64,000 nt of DNA from an uncultured Bacteroidales bacterium (GTDB taxonomy: Bacteria; Bacteroidota; Bacteroidia; Bacteroidales; WCHB1-69), in NCBI GenBank assembly GCA_946186495.1, contig CAMHNQ010000005.1:1-64000 (forward strand), given 5' to 3'. Position numbers and translations under genes: made by a program. Below are positions 15,450 to 22,341 of this stretch, piece after piece; positions within the stretch are counted from its first letter, which is position 1; every line of letters starts with the position of its first letter. Below the pieces are notes generated by a model, which had not been told where the DNA came from, ran no database searches, and worked only from the letters and a program-made list of their open reading frames with translations.

Positions 15450-15770
15450 TTAATTTGCTTCTCCATAGATTAAATACTTTGTTTCATTCAGTTCGTTAAT
15501 AAAATAAGGATTCTTAAGGGAATATTCGGTCAACAAGTCCACATCACGGTGGATTTCGTCCTCTAACGCAATCTGCAAATCCAACAGAAGTTCGCCCCTC
15601 TCCAACGGATCCATTGACGGGTCGTAGTTCACCAGAAAGTCCACGTCACTGGAGGGGTTGAACCTGTCTGTAAGGACGGAACCAAACAGGTAAGCATTCT
15701 TCACCTTATGCAGGGCAAGAATATTCACCACATTGGCAAGATGGGGCAAAAATTGCGCATTGATTTCCAT
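15450..15770 (-). CDS. mntA: MntA-type nucleotidyltransferase antitoxin
   Basis: 106 residues from MEINAQFL, chosen because the -7 box at 15786 lies upstream of it and inside the longer frame. The minimal nucleotidyltransferase motif is intact: GS at 30-31 and D42-x-D44 in YLFGSVLTDRFNPSSDVDF, with a later acidic residue in HRDVDLLTEY. In characterised systems MntA adds AMP to the tyrosine of the HepT RxxxxHxY motif and so silences the RNase. Here the partner is truncated, so the antitoxin may be a relic or act on another HepT. Confidence 0.85.
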   Translation of the reverse strand: MEINAQFLPHLANVVNILALHKVKNAYLFGSVLTDRFNPSSDVDFLVNYDPSMDPLERGELLLDLQIALEDEIHRDVDLLTEYSLKNPYFINELNETKYLIYGEAN

Positions 15771-15785
15771 TCCTATTTTTTTTTG

Positions 15786-15793
15786 CAAAGATA
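15786..15793 (-). promoter_or_regulatory. -7 box TATCTTTG
   Basis: Element 15 bp before the mntA start at 15770, implying a very short leader. Confidence 0.6.
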
Positions 15794-15825
15794 CATTTTT
15801 TTCGCATTCTACATTTATTTTCATC

Positions 15826-15932
15826 TCACCTCTTCCGCACCGCAATCACCCGGAAGCCGACCAGCGGGGAGGGAGCGTTCAGCTGCTCCATATTCTCCAC
15901 CTGCCAAAGCATATTCTCCATACGGTTGAGGT
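15826..15932 (-). pseudogene. chimeric scar: DUF6624-gene fragment fused in frame to the SUMF1 tail (copy E)
   Basis: The minus strand encodes NRMENMLWQVENMEQLNA, nearly the same as residues VMENMLWPVENMEQLNA near the end of the DUF6624 protein at 20352. It continues in frame into PSPLVGFRVIAVRKR and a stop, the SUMF1 C-terminus. There is no start codon or upstream domain. It shows that a third gene fragment was joined to the same tail. Confidence 0.75.
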
Positions 15933-15980
15933 TTTGATGTCGCTGAATTATATGTCCAAAAAGTAAAGTTGACCGGCGCA

Positions 15981-16283
15981 TCATTGCCTGGCTTCCGATT
16001 TATCCTCATTGTACCCTTCAGAATCCTCCGCCACGCAACAGGAAGCTGATTCAGGGACAACATACCCGACAGCATGTTCGAACTGGAACTGCAAATCCGG
16101 AAACGTCCGTCCGTCAGCTTCTTCGAGTTCCTTCATTTCCGAAACAGCCGCATAAAAATCATCTATGGCCTCCTTTTCCGTCTCACCATACCCGGCAAGC
16201 CCGAAACCATAGTCGTCAGAGGGCATATAGGCGGAATAGAGTCCGTCCGTGCTTACTTCTATTATCACTTTTTCGGTTTTCAT
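15981..16283 (-). CDS. hicB: HicB-like antitoxin, C-terminal domain replaced or lost
   Basis: 100 residues from MKTEKVIIEVS. The N-terminal partial RNase-H-like fold of HicB is clear to about residue 62: VSTDGLYSAYMPSDDYGFGLAGYGETEKEAIDDFYAAVSEMKEL. HicB proteins then carry a helix-turn-helix or ribbon-helix-helix that binds the operator. Here the sequence turns into GYVVPESASCCVAEDSEGYNEDKSEARQ, which has neither. It starts 10 bp after hicA on the same transcript. It may still neutralise HicA but probably no longer represses the promoter. Confidence 0.75.
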   Translation of the reverse strand: MKTEKVIIEVSTDGLYSAYMPSDDYGFGLAGYGETEKEAIDDFYAAVSEMKELEEADGRTFPDLQFQFEHAVGYVVPESASCCVAEDSEGYNEDKSEARQ

Positions 16284-16293
16284 ATTCTTTGTA

Positions 16294-16491
16294 TTACAAT
16301 GCAACACCTGATTTTTTCGCAATATCTTTTAGTGTTCCTGAAGCCACTTCTTTTGCAGTATGGCGTGGTATCGGAAAACGCCTTTGTGTGATTGGGCTAT
16401 ACCATATATCGTGATTGGCACCATGTCTGACCAGGATGCACCCCGAATCAAGCAGCTTCTTCCGTAATTCAGTTGTCTTCATGCTTTTCAT
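16294..16491 (-). CDS. hicA: HicA-like mRNA interferase toxin
   Basis: 65 residues. The small dsRBD-like HicA fold is shown by MKTTELRKKLLDSGCILVRHGANHDIWYSP, with the catalytic His in the GxNH turn, and by IPRHTAKEVASGTLKDIAKKSG. The family cuts mRNA and tmRNA in a translation-independent way. Start uncertain: Met at 16491 or at 16482, both after the -7 box at 16508. The toxin-first order hicA-hicB is typical. The toxin looks complete while its antitoxin has lost the DNA-binding end. Confidence 0.85.
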   Translation of the reverse strand: MKSMKTTELRKKLLDSGCILVRHGANHDIWYSPITQRRFPIPRHTAKEVASGTLKDIAKKSGVAL

Positions 16492-16507
16492 ATTTATTTT
16501 CACGGTG

Positions 16508-16515
16508 CAAAAATA
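16508..16515 (-). promoter_or_regulatory. -7 box TATTTTTG
   Basis: Element 16 bp upstream of the hicA start. Confidence 0.6.
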
Positions 16516-16557
16516 CAAAAAAACAAAGCCAAAAATCAATAATCTATAAATTTCTTT

Positions 16558-17400
16558 TTATTTCTTCCTTACCGCAATCACCCTGAACCCGATCAGCGGG
16601 GAGGGACCGTCGTAGCGCTTCTCGCTGTCGATGCGGATGTCGTAGCCGGGGTCGAGGTAGCTGCCGCCGAACGCGACGCCGCGCTCATATACCATCTCCG
16701 CTACGTTGCCACACATGTTGTATAGACCGAAATCATTAGGATAGTGTCCCTTTGCCATGTAAGTATAACCTCTATTGATGAAGGGATTATCATCCGTCAC
16801 GACCACAAATTGCCCGTCCCGCATGGTGATATTTGGGTCACCAATTTGATAATACGTATAGTAGGGATAGCCATTTTTATCTCTGAAGTAAGGTGACCCC
16901 ATCGAATATACCCGAAATGGATACCCGCTTCGGGCAGCATATTTCCACTGCTGTTCAGTAGGCAAGGTGTATTCCCACACTTCACCACCCATTTTCTCGG
17001 TCAACCATTGGCAAAAAAGTGTCGCACCGTCATAGCTGATGGACGACACGGGATACGGGCCAAACGCCGGATGATTGTAGTAATATGGGTAATCCAACAG
17101 CCCCAGCGAGGTGTCAATCTTCGCCTTCTCGTAGTCGGCCATACGTCCTTGCGCCTTCAGGTCGTCAAGGAAGAGGTTGTAAGACGCGTTGGTCACCTCT
17201 GTCTCCAACATGCGGAACGGCGCGAGGGTCACCCGCATCGTGTCCCCTTTGGCGTTACGAGTCAGGAAATGGGAGCCCGGGATTTCCACGAAAGTCCCCA
17301 CGAGCCGTTTCTCCAATTTTACGGTTTTCTTGTCGGGCTTCTGCGCCCAGGTCGCCGCCACTGTGGCGATTAAAAGGATGGTCAGGATTATTTTTTTCAT
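16558..17400 (-). CDS. secreted SUMF1/FGE-fold protein
   Basis: 280 residues with a signal peptide (1-19, TWAQ). The formylglycine-generating-enzyme (SUMF1, C-type-lectin-like) fold is shown by VEIPGSHFL, METEVTNASYNLFL, VSSISYDGATLFCQWL, YTLPTEQQWKYAARSG, GLYNMCGNVAEMV and the final GPSPLIGFRVIAVRKK. True FGE uses two active-site cysteines near the C-terminus; these are absent, so it is not a sulfatase activator and more likely a binding or scaffold protein. The closest relative is the 19325 protein. Its 3' end is the source type of the scattered tail scars, and its leader resembles those of the 19325 and 21370 genes. Confidence 0.8.
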   Translation of the reverse strand: MKKIILTILLIATVAATWAQKPDKKTVKLEKRLVGTFVEIPGSHFLTRNAKGDTMRVTLAPFRMLETEVTNASYNLFLDDLKAQGRMADYEKAKIDTSLGLLDYPYYYNHPAFGPYPVSSISYDGATLFCQWLTEKMGGEVWEYTLPTEQQWKYAARSGYPFRVYSMGSPYFRDKNGYPYYTYYQIGDPNITMRDGQFVVVTDDNPFINRGYTYMAKGHYPNDFGLYNMCGNVAEMVYERGVAFGGSYLDPGYDIRIDSEKRYDGPSPLIGFRVIAVRKK

Positions 17401-17481
17401 AATGGATAAGGTTTTGATGAAAGGTTTCTATATGTAATAACGTGATTTACGGGGAGATTCTTGGGTGGGAGGTGCGCAAAT

Positions 17482-17790
17482 TCAATGGTACAGCAAACTG
17501 TGTACGGCGTCACGAACGATCACAACGCGCTCGCCGTCAACACAGTCAACCACCTCGAACGCGAAGTGAAAATTTTCTATCACCAATTCACGCTAACCAT
17601 TGGCTCTCCATTCTTGGTGCAACCTTGCTTCGGAAAATCCTTGAGTCAAGCTGAGAATTTGCAAACCTTTGAACATTCGATTTGCTTTTTTCAACACCGT
17701 CTCTTCACTGAGAGACGGATGATTCCGCATGGCGGCCTTATAGAATTCGTTGATTTTAATTCTTACAGTGGGGCTGATTATGACTTTCAT
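17482..17790 (-). pseudogene. RelE/ParE-like toxin interrupted by an in-frame TAG
   Basis: The frame MKVIISPTVRIKINEFY... runs 65 codons to a TAG at 17593-17595. The same frame then continues RELVIENFHFAFEVVDCVDGERVVIVRDAVHSLLYH to a TGA at 17482. The two parts together give a 102-residue protein of the size and pattern of RelE/ParE-superfamily ribosome-dependent or gyrase-type toxins. The stop therefore removes the last three strands, including the catalytic side of the fold. The start overlaps the upstream antitoxin frame by 35 bp. A single nonsense mutation is the simplest explanation; sequence error is possible. Confidence 0.7.
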
Positions 17791-17977
17791 GGTTGGATTG
17801 ATAGTGTTCATGGATGATTTGCGTCAGTTCGGATTCCCACTCCTCGAGCGTGATGCATTCCGCCAGTTCGTCTTCGTCAACTGTGCGAAAAGCACCATGA
17901 GGAGAGGCAACATACTGAGCTTGAGGCTCGTTAACCTCCTGTTTCTTAATGTCTTCTGCAGAATAATCTTTTGCCAT
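17756..17977 (-). CDS. probable antitoxin upstream of the interrupted toxin
   Basis: 73 residues, acidic and hydrophilic: MAKDYSAEDIKKQEV, then FRTVDEDELAECITLEEWESELTQIIHEHYQSNHESHNQPH. I recognise no family, but the size, position and 35-bp overlap with the toxin frame fit a type II antitoxin in which the C-terminal helix wraps the toxin. The -7 box is at 18000. It would have no functional partner here if the downstream TAG is real. Confidence 0.6.
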   Translation of the reverse strand: MAKDYSAEDIKKQEVNEPQAQYVASPHGAFRTVDEDELAECITLEEWESELTQIIHEHYQSNHESHNQPHCKN

Positions 17978-17999
17978 TTTTCTATTTTATTTTCTGCCG

Positions 18000-18007
18000 C
18001 AAAGATA
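18000..18007 (-). promoter_or_regulatory. -7 box TATCTTTG
   Basis: Element 23 bp upstream of the antitoxin ATG. Confidence 0.6.
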
Positions 18008-18059
18008 TACAATTATTTGAATTGTTCAATACTATTTCTTGTAAAAGATTAATTCTTCC

Positions 18060-18259
18060 TCACCGCACCCTCCCCGAAAACCACCCTCGACCGCTGCCTC
18101 TCCGACCTCAAACGGCAGGGGCTGATCGAATACCGCGGCAGCAAGAAGACAGGAGGGTACTGCGTGGTGGGCGATTCGATGGAAAGAACGGCTGCGGAGA
18201 CTGCGCAGGGGCAGGCTACGGATAGGGAGGAAGAGCCGGAGGTCAATGAAAGCTTGTAG
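18060..18259 (+). pseudogene. 3' fragment of a winged-helix protein gene
   Basis: The plus strand encodes SPKTTLDRCLSDLKRQGLIEYRGSKKTGGYCVV followed by an acidic tail and a stop at 18257. This is the C-terminal winged helix seen at the end of Bacteroidales ATP-binding AlbA_2-type transcriptional regulators. No start codon or upstream domains remain; the 5' break lies next to a very short SUMF1-tail trace (CTTCCTCACCGCA at 18055). G+C is higher than in the flanking DNA. Confidence 0.6.
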
Positions 18260-18337
18260 CGTCGTCGTAGCAAGCTTGTTGCTTCAGTGATGAAAGCAAG
18301 GATACTCGATTTATCTTCGAATGATACTCAATTCATA

Positions 18338-18396
18338 TTCGATTGATATTCGAAAAAAATCGAATATCAATCGAAAAAGAATCGAATATCAATCGA
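18338..18396. repeat. perfect 16-bp inverted repeat plus extra half-site
   Basis: TTCGATTGATATTCGA and its exact complement flank six A residues (18338-18375). A further copy of the right arm, ATCGAATATCAATCGAA, follows at 18380-18396. No T-run follows, so this is more like a protein site or a fragment of a palindromic element than a terminator. Confidence 0.85.
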
Positions 18397-18408
18397 ATAT
18401 CAGAGGTC

Positions 18409-18471
18409 GCATCTACGAGCCTACAACGACGCATCTACGAGCCTACAACGACGCATCTACGAGCCTACAAT
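18409..18471. repeat. 22-bp tandem repeat, nearly three copies
   Basis: GCATCTACGAGCCTACAACGAC twice and a third partial copy ending in CCTACAA. The last copy overlaps the stop codon (18465-18467) of the retropepsin-like gene on the minus strand, so the array grew from the end of that gene. Confidence 0.9.
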
Positions 18472-19161
18472 ATTGGTTTCAGGTACAATTTGTTGTGCGG
18501 ATAGTCGAAAATGACGTTGAAATGGGATAAAAAATCTACGCCCATCAAACCGTCTTGGTCTTCAATATCAACTTTTGATATAGGCATACTGTAATCATTT
18601 AATTGATGAGAAGTTTTCAAGAGAAGATATGCCATGGAATTGTAATCCTGTTTGGAAGAATCCGTTGTTATCGTTTTTCTGAAGTTTTCTTCCCACGCCA
18701 GATAGGGGCATCCTAAATCGACAGTCAACACGGCACTTGTTTTTTTCCCTTTGATATTGACAAAACCATCAACTTTAGTGCGACGCAGTGCCCCAAAAAC
18801 AGTGTCTTTTGTAGAAGTGAACAAATCCAAAGCCTTGTACGATGATATTTTATTTGGGATTTCGGAATGGATAATCATTTGTCTATTCATAAAATCCAGT
18901 TCTACAATATTGCTTCCAAATAATTCAATACCTATAATCCCTTGACAATCCGCATCCCAATCAATATCGATGGTATAAATAGTATCTAACTTGTAGTATC
19001 TAACTTGACATCTGAAGAGTGAAGCGATAAAATGAGATTTGTAAGATAAGTCTTGGATTTGTTTCCCTGCTCGATACACTGAACATTTTCTCCAAGTTGG
19101 CAAAGAAAATCTGTGGCACCTGCAGTAGCAGTGATAATACGATGGTGATGAGCTTTTTCAT
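18465..19161 (-). pseudogene. retropepsin-like protease, frameshifted after the signal peptide
   Basis: Third member of the retropepsin-like set. The signal peptide MKKLITIVLSLLLQVPQIFFA starts at 19161, but its frame closes near 19003. The body (RYYKLDTIYTIDIDWDADCQG onward, about 200 codons) is in another frame open from 19103. The body has the family order: IIGIELFGSNIVELDF, the loop AVLTVDLGCPYLAW where DLG replaces D-T/S-G, and the end GLMGVDFLSHFNVIFDYPHNKLYLKP. A one-base indel between about 19005 and 19100 explains the break. A sequencing or assembly error would restore a gene of about 230 residues. Confidence 0.7.
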
Positions 19162-19202
19162 GTTGTTATGGTTTTTAAAGTTTAAGTATGTATTAGGGAA
19201 TT

Positions 19203-19270
19203 ATACGTGCAGATCCGCGCGATACATGGAGATAAAATAATCTCCGCGTATCGCTCGTATCTGCACGTAT
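19203..19270. repeat. 68-bp imperfect inverted repeat
   Basis: Outer arms ATACGTGCAGAT and ATCTGCACGTAT are perfect; inner stems CGATAC/GTATCG and GGAGAT/ATCTCC follow, around AAA. It would form a long cruciform or RNA hairpin between the start of the 18465 gene and the end of the 19325 gene. Confidence 0.85.
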
Positions 19271-19285
19271 TATTTCATCATATTT

Positions 19286-19322
19286 CATCGCATCATCGCA
19301 TCATCGCATCATCGCATCATCG
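19286..19322. repeat. 8-bp tandem repeat (GCATCATC)n
   Basis: Four or more copies run up to the stop codon of the SUMF1-fold gene at 19325. The same octamer theme recurs at 28467-28535. Confidence 0.85.
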
Positions 19323-19324
19323 CC

Positions 19325-20191
19325 TCACTTCTTTCTCACCGCAATCACCCTGAAGCCGATCAGCGGGGACGGGCCGTTGTAGGGCTTCTCGCTGTCGATG
19401 CGGATGTCGTAACCGGGGTCGAGGTAGCTGCCGCCGTATGCGACGCCGCGCTCATAGGCCATCTCCGCCACGTTACCGCACATGTTGAACAAACCGAGAC
19501 CGTTAGGGTGATGCGAATAGATATGGGTTGGTAATCGATACTCTAATGCGCGTCTCTCTATCTCATATCTGCCAAAAGGTTTGTCTATGATTTCCAAACG
19601 TCCATCCCGCATAGTGATGCAAGCATCGTTCACCATCAAATAGGTGTACATAGGATTCCCGTTCCTGTCAGGGAAAATCTCATCATAGCCCATCGAGTAT
19701 TGGAAGCCTGACGCCTTTCCACTTCGGGCGGCATATTTCCATTGCTCTTTCGTAGGCAGGGTATATTCCCACTCGTCGCCCATTTTCTCCGTCAACCAGT
19801 TGCAAAACAGTATTGCCCCTTCATAGCTGACACATGCTACGGGATATAGCGAATATGCTGGATGGGTGAAGTAATGGGTTGGCAGCCCCGGCATTGCACG
19901 GGCAGTGTCAATTTTGGCCTTCTCGTAGTCAGCCATTCGTCCCTTTGCTTTCAGATCGTCCAAGAAGAGATTATACGATGCGTTGCTTACCTCCACATCC
20001 AACATTCGGAATGCCGCGAGGGTCACCCATGTCGTGTCCTTTCCTATAATGATCGAATAATGCCCCGCCGGCACCTCCACGAAAGATCCCACGAGTTGTT
20101 TCTCCAATTTCACGGTTTTCCTGTCGGGCTTCTGCGCCCAAGCCGCCACCACTGCAGCAACAAACAGAATGGTCAAGGTCACTTTTTTCAT
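19325..20191 (-). CDS. secreted SUMF1/FGE-fold protein, paralogue
   Basis: 288 residues, signal peptide 1-19 (AWAQ). Closely related to the 16558 protein through the whole length: VEVPAGHYSI, VEVSNASYNLFLDDLKAKGRMADYEKAKID, YTLPTKEQWKYAARSG, GLFNMCGNVAEMAYERGVAYGGSYLDPGYDIRIDSEKPYNGPSPLIGFRVIAVRKK. No FGE active-site cysteine pair. The two differ most in the 170-230 stretch, which may be the ligand-facing loop. The first 70 bp upstream match the leaders of 16558 and 21370, so the three arose by duplication with their 5' regions. Confidence 0.8.
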   Translation of the reverse strand: MKKVTLTILFVAAVVAAWAQKPDRKTVKLEKQLVGSFVEVPAGHYSIIIGKDTTWVTLAAFRMLDVEVSNASYNLFLDDLKAKGRMADYEKAKIDTARAMPGLPTHYFTHPAYSLYPVACVSYEGAILFCNWLTEKMGDEWEYTLPTKEQWKYAARSGKASGFQYSMGYDEIFPDRNGNPMYTYLMVNDACITMRDGRLEIIDKPFGRYEIERRALEYRLPTHIYSHHPNGLGLFNMCGNVAEMAYERGVAYGGSYLDPGYDIRIDSEKPYNGPSPLIGFRVIAVRKK

Positions 20192-20268
20192 AATGGATAA
20201 GGTTTTGATGAAAGGTTTCTATAGATAAGAACGTGGTTTTTGACGGAAATCTTGGGTGGTTGTATGTT

Positions 20269-20319
20269 TTTTTTCATCGGGCGTATGCGTTTTTTTCATC
20301 GGGCGTATGCGATACGCCC
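20269..20319. repeat. duplicated TTTTTCATCGGGCGTATGCG unit with palindrome
   Basis: Two adjacent 22-bp units; the second extends into the palindrome GGGCGTAT-GCG-ATACGCCC (20301-20319). The same unit in single copy precedes the palindrome at 22295-22315. It lies 3' of the DUF6624 gene but has no T-run for that strand. Confidence 0.8.
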
Positions 20320-20351
20320 CTACGCTGTCATGTGTATGGCATCCTACATCC

Positions 20352-21275
20352 TCAGTGTAAAAACCGAATATCCCAATCCAGTTCGTAAATTTTGAGTCCC
20401 GTCGTGTCCATCGGAGGCAGCAGCATGTGCTCGCGCCGCGCGTTCAGCTGTTCCATATTCTCCACCGGCCAAAGCATATTCTCCATAACACCTTCGTCAT
20501 TGTAAACTCCAATGAATTGTGTCCCATAAAGTTGCGGGAGGTTTCGGTTCATCAGATCGCGGTCAATCATATAAGCAAGATTGGCCGGGTTGGCGTTGTT
20601 ATCCGCCACAGCTTTCTTGAGCTGCTCGACATACTCGTGAAGGAATGCCGGGTCCGCATGCTGCGCAACCAACCACGCGCAAAGAGCGTAATCATAGCTC
20701 ACTTTCTCCCAAGTAGGGAATCCATATTCGGCAATCAGCTCCTTCAACCGGTTCAGATTCAGGGAGTCCGTATGATGAATGATTCTCCAGACCGAATCGC
20801 TTTCCTCGCGTGTCAATTCCCCGTGCAAAGCCTGGCGGCACTGCTGGTCGCTAATCCGCATTTCATACAACGCAAGCATATAGTCTGTATATTGCCGTTT
20901 TTCACCATTTATTTGGGAAAGGGAGTCCAGCTTTGGCCAAAAATCCAGCTGTTTGATCGCCTCCAGCTTGGATTGGCTGAAGAACCGGCTGTCCCAACAT
21001 TTCCATCTGACAATGCGGAACGCCAGCTCCTTGGTTTTCTCTTGCTCGTCGCAGGCCACGGCGGTTGACAAAAAGTTGTACAAATCAGTGAAATGTGGGA
21101 TTCCATTATAGATGGAGTCCATCCTGCAATACATCCCGTAAGCGATTTCGGGCGGGTAATCGTTATGGTTGATATCATCCCTAATCTGGCAGTATTCTGT
21201 CCACTCCGGCGTCTGCGCGAAGCTGCCGAGCGTGAACAAAGTGAGCAGAAAGATGGTCCAGGTCAGTTTTTTCAT
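20352..21275 (-). CDS. secreted DUF6624-domain protein
   Basis: 307 residues with a signal peptide (1-20, GSFAQ). The C-terminal half shows the DUF6624 pattern: a helix with YGFPTWEKVSYDYALCAWLVAQHADPAFLHEYVEQLKKAV, then NPANLAYMIDRDLMNRNLPQLYGTQF. The function is not known; the conserved His and the Asp-Arg pair suggest a folded helical domain, perhaps binding a ligand. The N-terminal half is helical and unrecognised. A piece of this gene (VMENMLWPVENMEQLNA) is found again in the chimeric scar at 15826, so it took part in the local rearrangements. Confidence 0.75.
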   Translation of the reverse strand: MKKLTWTIFLLTLFTLGSFAQTPEWTEYCQIRDDINHNDYPPEIAYGMYCRMDSIYNGIPHFTDLYNFLSTAVACDEQEKTKELAFRIVRWKCWDSRFFSQSKLEAIKQLDFWPKLDSLSQINGEKRQYTDYMLALYEMRISDQQCRQALHGELTREESDSVWRIIHHTDSLNLNRLKELIAEYGFPTWEKVSYDYALCAWLVAQHADPAFLHEYVEQLKKAVADNNANPANLAYMIDRDLMNRNLPQLYGTQFIGVYNDEGVMENMLWPVENMEQLNARREHMLLPPMDTTGLKIYELDWDIRFLH

Positions 21276-21369
21276 ACTAATTTTGGGTTATATTGGGAGA
21301 AAAAGACGTAGTTAAACGGATAAAACAGGGTTTATATTGCGTAATCGGGTATTCATCATCGATCTTGTC

Positions 21370-22209
21370 TCACGGCTCAACCCCTTCGGCATCCATCGCC
21401 AAACGGAACCCAATACCATTGGAAATGTATTCCGGGCGGCACCCGACTCTTGTGTCCACTTCCAAAAACCGAAGTGTTGAGGATCCCCAAGAACCCCCTT
21501 TCAACAATTTAAACTCGCCAGTTTCGGGACCATTAGGTCGGTAGTATAATGAATCCGGAACATAATAATCGGGGGAGAACCAATCGCTGCACCATTCCGC
21601 CACGTTGCCACTCATATCATACAGACCATAGCCGTTGGGACGTTTACTGCCCACCAAGTGAGTGAAGCCCTGGTGAATATCCCATGCAACAGGCATTATC
21701 GTATCGCTGCCGCTGTATTTCAGTCTCGGTCGTTCGCCCCACGCGGCATACTGCCATTCCGCTTCGGTAGGAAGGCGGAAATGCCTGCCTGTGAGCTTGT
21801 TCAAAGAATCGATGAAGGCTTGCGCGTCATACCAGGAAACCTTTTCCACAGGAAGAAGTTCCGGAGTGTTTTGACAGGCAGAATGATTGGTGTTATCGTT
21901 CCAATAGGATGGATTTTGGTGCATCACAGCCGAATAGAGCTGCTGCGTCACCTCGAATCTGGCCATGTAATACGGGGCAAGGACAATGGTGTCGTAACCG
22001 TTGTATGCGCGCTTCCCCATCACAGGACAAATGCGAGAGTAGTCACAAACCGTATCTCCACAATAGTTTTTCCTGACAAACGTGTCAGGCGTTATCAAAA
22101 CCATGTCGATTTTGACCTTGTCGTTCACGGCAATGCTGATCTTTTTCGACTGAGCGGATACGCATAAGATCATCATGCATCCGAAAAACGAGAGTGTCAG
22201 TTTTTTCAT
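21370..22209 (-). CDS. secreted SUMF1/FGE-fold protein, divergent member
   Basis: 279 residues from MKKLTLSFFGCMMILCVSAQ, a signal peptide; the open frame extends upstream to 22335 without coding character. The fold markers are stronger than in the other two: MARFEVTQQLYSAVM, PVEKVSWYDAQAFIDSLNKLTGRHFRLPTEAEWQYAAWG, GLYDMSGNVAEWCSDWF and a GGSWGSSTLRFLEVDTRVGCRPEYISNGIGFRLAM end. This resembles GldK/FGE-type domains. A lone Cys sits before GFR, not the FGE pair, so catalysis is unlikely. The leader shares TTTTGATGAAAGGTTT and later blocks with the other SUMF1 genes. Confidence 0.8.
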   Translation of the reverse strand: MKKLTLSFFGCMMILCVSAQSKKISIAVNDKVKIDMVLITPDTFVRKNYCGDTVCDYSRICPVMGKRAYNGYDTIVLAPYYMARFEVTQQLYSAVMHQNPSYWNDNTNHSACQNTPELLPVEKVSWYDAQAFIDSLNKLTGRHFRLPTEAEWQYAAWGERPRLKYSGSDTIMPVAWDIHQGFTHLVGSKRPNGYGLYDMSGNVAEWCSDWFSPDYYVPDSLYYRPNGPETGEFKLLKGGSWGSSTLRFLEVDTRVGCRPEYISNGIGFRLAMDAEGVEP

Positions 22210-22294
22210 AATGGTTATGGTTTTGATGAAAGGTTTTATAGATAAGAACGTGGTTTTTGACGGAAATCTTGGGTGGTTGTATGTTTTTTTCATC

Positions 22295-22315
22295 GGGCGT
22301 ATGTGCGATACGCCC
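22295..22315. other. palindrome GGGCGTAT/ATACGCCC
   Basis: Eight-base perfect arms with a 5-nt centre, second occurrence of the 20301 palindrome, in the leader region of the 21370 gene. Confidence 0.8.
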
Positions 22316-22341
22316 TCTACAGTCCGATTCCCCACAATTAT

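Noticed and set aside
11494-15932. SUMF1 tail copies as integron attC sites
   Set aside because: The repeated part is coding sequence without inverted symmetry, and there is no integrase gene.
18409-18471. 22-bp repeats as a CRISPR array
   Set aside because: Units abut without spacers; it is a simple tandem repeat.
11494-19325. SUMF1 tail copies as template repeats of a diversity-generating retroelement
   Set aside because: The fold fits DGR targets, but the copies differ at many base types rather than mainly adenines, have unequal lengths, and no reverse transcriptase gene is in the window.
20301-20319. Palindrome as terminator of the DUF6624 gene
   Set aside because: On the minus strand the hairpin is followed by A residues, not T, so intrinsic termination is unlikely.
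16558-22209. SUMF1-fold genes as sulfatase-activating enzymes
   Set aside because: The paired active-site cysteines are absent and no sulfatase gene is nearby.
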